64,000 bases of DNA from Mytilinidion resinicola. Taxonomy: Eukaryota; Ascomycota; Dothideomycetes; Mytilinidiales; Mytilinidiaceae. The stretch covers positions 1,638,761 to 1,702,760 of the forward strand of contig NW_022985437.1 in the NCBI RefSeq assembly GCF_010093595.1. The letters run 5' to 3'. Positions 56,120-64,000 of the stretch are shown in pieces; the stretch's first letter is position 1; each line of letters starts with the position of its first letter. The position numbers were made by a program, and so were the translations under genes. The notes beneath the pieces are model-generated. The model saw only the letters and a list, made by a program, of their open reading frames with translations. It had not been told where the DNA came from and did no database searches.

Positions 56120-57182
56120 TCAATTCACCTCCTTGTCAAGCTCCATGCTAGACTTCATGGCCGCTTCCCATCGTGAGAAGGCTTCATGGTCGGTGTGGTG
56201 GTTAGAGATGTGCATCAGGCCGCCAATGTGATTAACCAACTTAGCAAAGTCCGTCGGGTAGGTCCAGTCTTCGTTCGGGTGACGGAGATGGTAACTAACG
56301 CAGCAGGTCAGGTCTCCGCAGTCTTCTCCCTGAGGCAACTCCTTAACACCGTTGGCTAGGTCCTTGAATGGCATCGGATCAACGAGCCTCATTAGTCCCG
56401 TTGTGATGCTCGTTGTCTTCCTGTTAGGATGAGTGCGATATCGTGGTTGGTACCCTGCCGTGCTAACGTTCTTCTCGTTCCAAGTACTTGGGACCTCATC
56501 GGCTTGTTTCGCCCGTGTCCATTTATCGCGCGGGTGCCCAGCTTGCGGGCCCAACCGCATTGCGATTTGCATTCCTTTTAGGATCGAGTTGGTGTCGATG
56601 AGACCATCCGACACGTTCCGGAAGGTGTGGATCATGTACGCCAAATACACGATAATCGAACCCACTGGTGATCAACCGCTCTGCAACGGGATACACGTTC
56701 CGTGCGTTTGGAAGGAACGCAGCAAATTCAGCTGCAAGAATGTTGGCGTTGGTGGGGAAGTCTAGATTCATACCGGGCGCATCCTTGAATTTATCGTAAG
56801 TCTTCTTCGACTTGTCTCCCGCGAGCTGAGAGGTATCTTCATGCATGGAGCTCCCGGAATCCTCCATATCCGTTCCTTCAACGAGGCTCATAATTTCGGA
56901 GACTTCTTGAAATTTTATGGACCAATCGAAATCCTCGAGTAATGCCTCGATTGGCGGCTCGGAGCCCGCAGGAAGAGACTCGCGCGTAGTCCAGTCGACA
57001 GATTGGGGCCCAGCAGATTGGAATTTATATGCCATGGCTTGAGGAATATTGGACCCGTCAGGCTCATAGTCTAATTCGGTGTTAGGCTCATCTTGCATCG
57101 TGGATTCGATGTTCTGATAGAAGTCCAACTTGACGGCTAGATCTTTCGAGCCAGCAAAGCGGGGGGAGGAGTGGTCTGCCAT
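56120..57182 (-). pseudogene. Paralogue of the 51.3-kb hypothetical gene with a probable frameshift
   Basis: The first frame runs from MADHSSPRFAG (57182) to about 56661; an alternative start lies at 57290. The second frame is shifted by one base and runs to 56120. At the switch, FLPNARNVYPVAERLITSG is followed in the other frame by SIIVYLAYMIHTFRNVSDG. Read across the switch, the product aligns with the 51.3-kb protein: FLPN block, then NV...TNSILKGM against NV...PNSLGHHF, then GEDCGDLTCCVSYHL against GSDRRRLTLCVEYAL. No intron of plausible length joins the frames. About 350 residues in all. It may be a decayed copy, a sequence error or an unrecognised splice. Confidence 0.6.
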
Positions 57183-58228
57183 GTTTCTAGTGACAGATGC
57201 AGTTGAGGTTTGATTTGATGCGGGTTGAGCTGGGCCGCATGCTATTGTGTTGTACTTTGGTAGGTGGTAGGTGGTGGGTGGTGGATACAAGTGGTGGATG
57301 GAGAGAATGTTCAGCTTCAGTGCAGAAATGGTAGTTCTTATAGTCCTGCTGGTAGCATTTTGGCTTTCACTAATCAGGTACCTGCACTATCATCTAAAGT
57401 GACCGTCCACCTGTGAATGTGTTCGAGACAAGACAATGTGAAGGCAAAATGTCAGGTTTTTGGTAAGGACAGCTCCAACTAAACAATGCGCTGTATCGCA
57501 TTGCACTCGTACAAGCCCCCTCAGAGATACTGTCGCCTGGTCTTCCATGGAAAAAGTGATTGCTTTAAGAGATTGAAGCCAGCCGAGGGGCAATTGTACT
57601 GTCTGTAGAGAGTATAGATCACATTTCTCGAGTCAAGCTTATAGGATGGTATAAACGAACACCAAGACCCTTCGGAGGCACAATATATATCATTTGCTCA
57701 TCAACACGTATTGGAAAGAAGAAGAGATGGTGTATTGGAAAGAAGATGAGAGAATGTATTGGAAATATGTAGGACAATCATTTGGACAAACTTCCCAAAG
57801 CGTTTGCCAATTGTTTGAAATACAGAAGGACCCTCTCCTCATCTACAGCGTTTGATTTGGCGGATATGAGGTTCAGAAAGAACGGAACGCAACATCCGAC
57901 CTCGATCTGGATGCTGTGTCGGGAGACCTTTGGTATCCTCAACTACACGGCAAATATATTCGCTTGACTTAGGACGTCTAGAATATAACTTATGGTAACC
58001 ACGAATTTTGCTCATCTCTAGACGAACACGTATAACGCGAAAGGCGAGTGAGCCTACTCGAGTTGTTCTGTTTGGGTTTGGATCACTACGCGCTCAAAAT
58101 CTCGTTGTGAGAATTATCTTGTCGCAGACGCAGTGAATTCCGCAAGGCCCAAATGACATTGACGGAGTACGTCACCGAAGGCCCAAAGCGGACTCATGGC
58201 GATCTCCATCCATCGCTGAGGGACCCCT
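57183..58228. other. Intergenic, nothing recognised
   Basis: About 1 kb. A short direct repeat of GTATTGGAAAGAAGA occurs at 57710 and 57732, with a third partial copy at 57756. No gene supported. Confidence 0.5.
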
Positions 58229-58795
58229 TTAGTTTTGTGCGAAGAGTTTCTGATCACAATCAATTCCTGCTTGATCATTGAGTTGTGAGTTCGATGGGGC
58301 GACGACAACACCAGCCAGCGGGGGAGTTCTCGGTGGCATTCGAAGCCCTAAAGACTCAAAATCTGTCTTAGAACCTGCTTCTAGATCAGCGTTGAGGTAG
58401 TGCGCAGCAAGGCGGTCCAATTGGTTAATCTACATTTCAAGTTCCCTCTGCTGGCGACCAATTTTTCCTGCTCTCCAGCGGCAAAATTTGTTGATCACAT
58501 ACAAAAACATCAGCAGAAAGACTACGGGAACGACGACAGAAATTGTAATGACCATTTTTTGATTCATGCGAGGTTTCGGGAGCTGGCCTGGCTTCGAAGC
58601 GAGAATTTGGATGCCGCTCGAATGCGTTTTCACCGAGTGGAAATGCTTCCAATAGCGATAATGGCGATGAAGCATCATTCCTGCGGAGGTGGAACTTTTG
58701 AAAGTTGAGTGTAGTATATTTGAAGCTTCAACGGCGTGGTTTAAAAGCTCTAAGGAAGTGCCATTGTGCATATATTGTGTGAGATGAGTGAACAA
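58229..58795 (-). pseudogene. Small single-pass membrane protein interrupted by an in-frame TAG
   Basis: The frame 58430..58795 ends at a TAG (58430-58432). The same phase then continues as coding-like sequence to 58229 (INQLDRLAAHYLNADLEAG...LGLRMPPRTPPLAGV). A membrane span VITISVVVPVVFLLMFLYVI is followed by a basic cytosolic start, KFCRWRAGKIGRQQRELEM, and then the stop. The likely start is MNQKMVITIS, at about residue 77 of the open frame. A single C-to-T change from CAG would create the TAG. No splice donor removes it. A similar architecture (short N-terminus, one TM, Pro-rich tail) is present in the intact neighbour at 59.3-60.1 kb. Confidence 0.55.
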
Positions 58796-59284
58796 AGCAC
58801 ACTAGCAATGCTTTCTTGCCTTTGAAAGCCTAAAGGCCATCATAAGAGGTAACCTCCTGGCTCCGCGGATGCATAGAGTTAATAATCGGGGCGCGTATGT
58901 GTTGTTAAATGTCAAAAGCAAAGCCTGGGTCTACGATTATCACTTGGGATCCCATAGCTTATTGATCAAAGGACGACGTGTTTTTGAGGAGATGAGACAT
59001 TTAGAAACGGCAAAGGGAAGGTCACGAAGATGAGGAGAAGGATTTTTTAATTACCAACTCTTATTGACTCAGACTATGTGTTTGGTGAATCGAATTTTGG
59101 TAATTGAGAGACCGTTATCAAAGTCATACCTGGATCATGCCTGCTCAGTCGTCAATTTTTAACATGCTGGCCAGCTAGAGCCAATAGACCACGAAACAAA
59201 GCATTCCATGCTTCTTCTTTACCTCTCAAGGCAATCCCACGAAGTTCGCCACGTTATCAAGTACATCAGTCCGTCGTCAGATCC
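58796..59284. other. Intergenic, nothing recognised
   Basis: 489 AT-rich nt between two minus-strand genes. Confidence 0.4.
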
Positions 59285-60143
59285 TCAGTTGTGCGAAGCA
59301 CCTTGCTTCTTGTTTGCAGAAGGCATCTGGATCTGATTGTTCGTGCGCTCGTGATGAACGCGGGCGCCCAGTCCTTGAACGCCACGCTCCGTTGGAAACG
59401 ATGCATAATCGGTTCCGTCCACCACCTGATGCGTCGGCGGCTGCGGTGGGAAGATGGTCACCGTGGTTCGAGTGCGATCGTGATGGTGCTGTTGTCGGCC
59501 GACAGTCGAGGATTCGTCGATTTCAACAACCAACGACATCATTGACGAACTATGAGTAGCTGACCTCGGAGATCCGGGCATCGACGACACGTAAGTCGGC
59601 GCTGGTGAATATGATGGCAGAGTATCGATATCGTCAGCGAAACGATGGTAGGCACGCGGCGGACGTTGAATGCGTGGGTGTTGATGCATGGGACGGGTGG
59701 CTCGAATACGGATGTCGCGAAGTTCGTTGTACTCCTGCCAAATTGTGAGTGAATCCGTATAGAAGAACACTAAGACTTCCGTATGATCCCACCTCCACGC
59801 CTTCAAACCGACATCCAGGGTTCAGTTCTTGCGTCGATTCATTTCTTCCGTCGGTATGAGTTCTGGCCTGTCGGGCACCTCGACGACGGATCAGGCTGCC
59901 AAAGGTTGGAAGTTGGCTCAGGTTTGTTGGATCGCGAAAGTGTAGAACAGCGTGGTAGGAGATAATCCAGAGGAGGGTAGTTCCTGCAATCGCAACGAGG
60001 ACGATGGCGATCATGATACTAGGCTTGATGTGAAGGGATTTGTCGGTTGTGGTAGATGTCGCACCAGCTCCAATGTCGTCGGAGCGAAGCTCCATGGCGT
60101 GGCCAGCTCTACCAACTACATACAGAGGAGCCATGTTGTGCAT
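59285..60143 (-). CDS. Hypothetical single-pass membrane protein
   Basis: Exons 59793..60143 and 59285..59734, with a 58-nt intron, give 266 residues starting MHNMAPLYVV; the Met three codons later is also possible. One strong membrane segment at about residues 39-58 (IMIAIVLVAIAGTTLLWIIS) follows a Ser/Thr-rich N-terminus. The remaining 200 residues are hydrophilic and cytosolic-like, with RRRGAR just after the span and Pro/Ser/His-rich stretches (PSYSPAPTY, HHHDRTRTT). No signal peptide and no conserved catalytic motif. Function unknown. Confidence 0.65.
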
Positions 60144-61293
60144 TTTTGAAGTTTGAGGTGGAGTGGAGGTGAAGTAGTGACCGATGACGTAGTCCTGCAA
60201 GTGGTGGCCGAGGAAGAGTTTGGTGGTGGAGAGAAAGAAGAAGAAGAAGCCGTCGCGTTTGATTCTGCGTTCACCAGGCCTTTGCAGATAGTGTGGTCCC
60301 AAGATGTGCTGAACAAACTGAGCAGGGATCTGCTTACTCTACTAATGCGTGACAGCACCGCCTGAACAGGCCCAGTGAATTTCTAAAATGTTCAAAGTTA
60401 TCATCACATCACTCCTCAAAGATACAAAAGATGCTGAGGCTCCCATGGCAGTGTCAAGCCAGCGTACGCAGACCAAAATACCCAGACGAACATACTCCAA
60501 GCCATCTCACCCCGTGCTCTTTGACCCCAGAATCGCAGCCTTAGAAAATGTCGCTTGAGGTTGGCCAATCAGTTTCTAGATTATTCAAACGAACAAACTT
60601 CAAGTCAGATTTCGGGAAGTGTGTTTAAGTACCCTTGACAGTGGCGAGAGAGCGTATACATACTTATCATAACCAATGGAGAGTTACGCAGTCCAAAGCA
60701 CGTCTAGGTTCACCGCAAGTTTGAAGCAGGTTAGTCCGCCTGATACCACGCATCCACTTCATTCCTTGCACAGTCAATTCTCTCCATCGCCAATTCATAC
60801 ATCCCTAATCTTTTAATTTGGCTTCTTCGGTCTTAAACATCAATGTTGTAACATTCCAGTTACCCAAAGGTGTCTTTAGTCCAAGAGTGAAGGTCGGGAA
60901 ACCGTAAGAAGCGAAGTGCGGTGAAGTTATATCATTTTCGACATTTTCCAGCTAAAATTGCACTGCTCGAGTAGTTAGCGACTTAATATGTATTAGTTAC
61001 ACACGAAGGGTATTAAAAAAGTGCCGGATTGAGCAGCAAGCACTACGAATCGAAAGATCCAAGTCACAAATAATAGTAAAAAGCTGGTGTATCTAACCTA
61101 CAAAACTGTCAAAGAGAAAACTTATACCCACTAATACTTGCTATGAGTTACAATCACTGGACATAAGTCTGCCCTGAACATGCTTGCCACGGTGTGAGGT
61201 GCTCTGGCGCATCATCAGAAATCCAGATGAGAAGTATAATCATAAATAGCGTGCATCGGCGCAGATTTAAACCTTCTAGTAATGTGCTCTAAA
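60144..61293. other. Intergenic, AT-rich
   Basis: 1.15 kb including the promoter of the TM protein. From 60800 onward it is AT-rich and contains no supported gene. Confidence 0.45.
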
Positions 61294-61905
61294 TCAGTCC
61301 TCATAGTCGATTATGTCAGACTTGTCTGGAGCTTCAGTAGCGGTATTGTTCGCAGTTTCAACCTTGAAATTCTCAGGGTTGAAGCCATAGTTGGCTTCCT
61401 GAACCTTAGGCTCCTGGATAATGGGCTCCTGAACGGTAGCCAAAACCTGTTGTGCGTTCCCCTGGATATGCTGAGCCACAGCCTTTGCCCCATTCTTCTG
61501 AGCACGGATTGTCTTCCTCTTCTCAACTTTAGCAAGCTTTCTGGCTTCCTTCTCCGCTTCCTGAACTGCAATTTTTACGGAAGGGGTTATTCTATCCGCA
61601 AGAGACTTCTTAGGGGTACCGTAGACAAATGCGTGTGTCTTCGCAGAGAGTGTGTTGGGATTATACGAGAAGACCTTCTGAAGAGCAGACTTCTCATCTT
61701 CAGAAAGCTTATTCCAAACTGCAACAAAGTTTTGGATATGCTCGCGAATTTCTTCTTGAGACACGAATTTTGTGTTCGCGGGCTTCTTTCCAATAGGGCG
61801 CCTCTTTTCGCTGTGAGGCTTCTTATGAGCCTGGGGACGCGTGGTGTTGATCGCGGGAGGTGGTGCCTGAACAGCAAAGCCACCATTCGTAGTGCTAGGA
61901 TCCAT
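61294..61905 (-). CDS. Small Lys/Ala-rich hypothetical protein
   Basis: An intact single exon of 203 residues, MDPSTTNGGFAVQAPP... to ...DIIDYED. A basic N-terminus (HKKPHSEKRRPIGKKP) precedes a helical part, FVSQEEIREHIQNFVAVWNKLSEDEKSALQKVFSYNP. A long charged helix with coiled-coil character follows (VQEAEKEARKLAKVEKRKTIRAQ), then a Gln/Glu-rich tail. No family recognised. It lies between the membrane-protein pair and the retroelement remnant, so it may be lineage-specific. Confidence 0.6.
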   Translation of the reverse strand: MDPSTTNGGFAVQAPPPAINTTRPQAHKKPHSEKRRPIGKKPANTKFVSQEEIREHIQNFVAVWNKLSEDEKSALQKVFSYNPNTLSAKTHAFVYGTPKKSLADRITPSVKIAVQEAEKEARKLAKVEKRKTIRAQKNGAKAVAQHIQGNAQQVLATVQEPIIQEPKVQEANYGFNPENFKVETANNTATEAPDKSDIIDYED

Positions 61906-62564
61906 TTGGTCTCAATTAAAGAGGAAGGAAGGCCTGATATGAATTACAAGAGCGTGCTGAATATGCAAGTGGAAACGTGATAGATAGATAGATGGAGTTA
62001 CTATGTTTGCAGTCTGGCAGATATCCTTTTCAATAGTGTCTTATCGGCCTATACTTATAACAAGGCCTAATTAGACAAAGAAAAGAATGGAGAGCCTTAA
62101 GATTCTTTGATAGATGGTACAGTCAATAGTCGTTGTTGAAAGGAACGACAAAGGTGAATGCGGTGACATCGTGGCGGATGGATCAAAGAACTTCTCGAAG
62201 CCATAGTCTACAAGGCGAAGTGATGCCAGTACCAGTACTCATAGCTTGTAGATGCTGTATGTAGATGATTGATGTGTGATACGGAGGAGTGGAGGTCGAT
62301 TGAAGGTTCCAGACTATGGCCGAGAGGATTGCCTCCGTACCTTGGCGGTCATCCACTGGAGCCCTAATTTGTCGTATTCAAAAGTGCGTAGAAAGCTTGG
62401 CGGTTTTCCCTGCACCACACCACCTAAAGTTGTATGCGCGCGCGTGGGATCACACCTAGATATCTACCCATTTTCAACGCCCTCTTAAACGTGCCTAACT
62501 CAATAATTAGTGAGGCTTCTCGCGTGCATATAGAGCTTGTATACTGACGATTTTTGGTGTTTTA
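61906..62564. other. Intergenic before the retroelement remnant
   Basis: 659 nt without a supported gene. A short GATA run lies near 61981. Confidence 0.4.
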
Positions 62565-63960
62565 GTGCCACCACGCAGAAGCAATCGCGTAGCCTTCGCT
62601 GACGATACCGACACTCCCGCGGACCCACCACCGCCGGCCAGAGGAGGAAGAGGAGGACGAGGAGGACGAGGAGGACGAGGAGGAAGAAGACGAGGCGGTA
62701 CTCTTGCAGATCTACTCCCTGATAACCCTTACTCGCCTTCTATAGCCGGCAGAAGAGTATTAATAATCTAGCTATAGAACTGCTCTGTATTAAAGTAGCC
62801 CTCTTACACAGCCGTATATAGCAGCTAGCCTGCTATACTTATTACCGCGCATATACTCTATATATATCCTTAATTTATATTTATATTATAGCGCGCTAGG
62901 TGTCTAATAAACGCGTATACGCAGTAGTACTAGCTAGTCTTCTTATTAAATATAGACTTATTAAAAAAGATTAGATCCTCTAGTTTATAGCAACCGGTAA
63001 CCTTAAGGTACACCCGCCTTAACTTCTTACTAGCGCGGTTTAACTAGCACTAAGCCAGCTTTCTACTTTATCTATTCCTCTTTATTATGCGCAATATAGT
63101 TAGCTAAAACACCTTAATACTATACTCTAGGTTAAGCTATATCCTAATCTTATCCTGGTTGCGCCAGCCCTTATCTAAAAGCTACTAAAATACTGCTTTC
63201 TTATCCGCAATAGTAAGCTTCTATAACCGCCCTGTTACGGCTTAAACGGTAAAGCTTGCTACACAGCGTAACACGTAATATTAGGACCCGGCGAGAGGCC
63301 TTATTGCAAGGGCCTATGCGAGCCTTAGCAGGAGTATACCTGCCGACCGCCGCCCTGCCTCCTTATAGCTCTTTAAGCTACGTCTTATTATTTAACCTGC
63401 CTGCCTGCCGTGTATTATAGAACACGTAGTAAATTTAGTTATTACTTCTACCTACCTGCCCGAGCTAGCTAGGGCAATCCTGCCGCCCGAGACCGTGATA
63501 TTATATAGCTCTTTACCTACCTAGCTATCTACCTGCACCGCCGACCTAATATCCTACCTTTTTCCCTTAGTCCTGCCGGACAGCAAATCCGCGTTCGCCG
63601 CCTATATTACTAACCATATATATAAATAGTATAAGTACTGCCGCTAAATATATAAATATATTAATACCGCCTAGAAAAGCCTTACTAAAAACTACTAAGC
63701 CGTACTCCGCATATAAGCCCTAGAATTAGAAATTAAGGAATATAAATAATAGAGCGACCAACTAAAGGCATAGTTATAAGCTGTCCGTAAATACTAGAAG
63801 GAAGAGATAAAGAAGCTTACGGATAAACTAGCTTTAGCCCTTGCTAAAAGACAGAAAGCAATTAATATAGCTACACCTACTATCCGCACCGCTCTGTAAA
63901 CCCTATGTAACGGGTCGTCTCTTCTATACCTTCCAAGTGTCTCACACTAAGGCAGGGTAT
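62555..63960 (+). mobile_element. TA-rich (RIP-like) remnant of a retroelement, gag-like region
   Basis: Bases 62565-62750 still read as a Gag-like N-terminus (PPRRSNRVAFADD, then a Gly/Arg run GGRGGRGGRGGRGG). From 62751 to about 63890 the DNA becomes extremely rich in TA and poor in CA while CG persists, the pattern left by repeat-induced point mutation. The plus strand keeps coding remnants broken by many TAA/TAG, for example VLPDSKSAFAAYITNHIYK and KLTDKLALALAKRQKAIN, the latter a coiled-coil stretch as in Gag. Normal composition returns after about 63900. No reverse transcriptase is visible, so the class is uncertain. Confidence 0.65.
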
Positions 63961-64000
63961 AGGCAAGTCGTCGTCGGGGTGCAATAGTCTTCAAAAGGTG

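Overview
The window looks like nuclear DNA of a filamentous ascomycete (Pezizomycotina). Genes are split by short introns of about 40-120 nt with GTAAGT/GTATGT-like donors. The gene set is typical of moulds: a Clr5-ankyrin protein, a Dal5-type permease, an NCS1 permease, an NmrA-like reductase, LEA-like stress proteins, Ctk2, UvsD/ATRIP, CDP-DAG synthase and Erv41. The right edge is TA-rich and resembles RIP-damaged retroelement DNA. A Dothideomycete is my guess from overall style only. All exon structures below were assembled by reading splice sites and checking that the frame closes.

Layout. 1-6.3 kb: a Clr5-ankyrin gene cut by the left edge, a small membrane protein and a Yox1-type homeodomain gene. 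6.3-14.4 kb: a long gene-free stretch, an NmrA-like gene, two tandem LEA-like genes and ERV41. 14.6-21.7 kb: an adenine-deaminase-like gene divergent from an NCS1 permease, followed by a Dal5-like permease. This looks like a nitrogenous-compound uptake and catabolism cluster. 23.1-46.3 kb: mostly core genes (CTK2, an AAA ATPase, PTEN, a PPR protein, UvsD/ATRIP, CDS1, TTC27/Emw1 and a glycine-zipper protein), with one interrupted gene at 25.6 kb.

47-64 kb is accessory-like. It holds three hypothetical genes that appear to share a motif block (one frameshifted), a single-pass membrane gene with a premature stop beside an intact one, two tandem-repeat arrays, two copies of a short inverted-repeat transposon, and a TA-rich RIP-like retroelement remnant at the right end.

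The clearest new structure is a family of 225-250 nt elements (five copies at 19.4, 20.9, 27.3, 50.0 and 50.4 kb) with TIRs related to CAGTACCAGGTCAC...GTTTGGGCACTC and TA target duplications. One copy interrupts a 108-nt tandem repeat by exactly its own length plus TA. Another sits inside an intron of the Dal5-like gene. No rRNA, tRNA or CRISPR was recognised.
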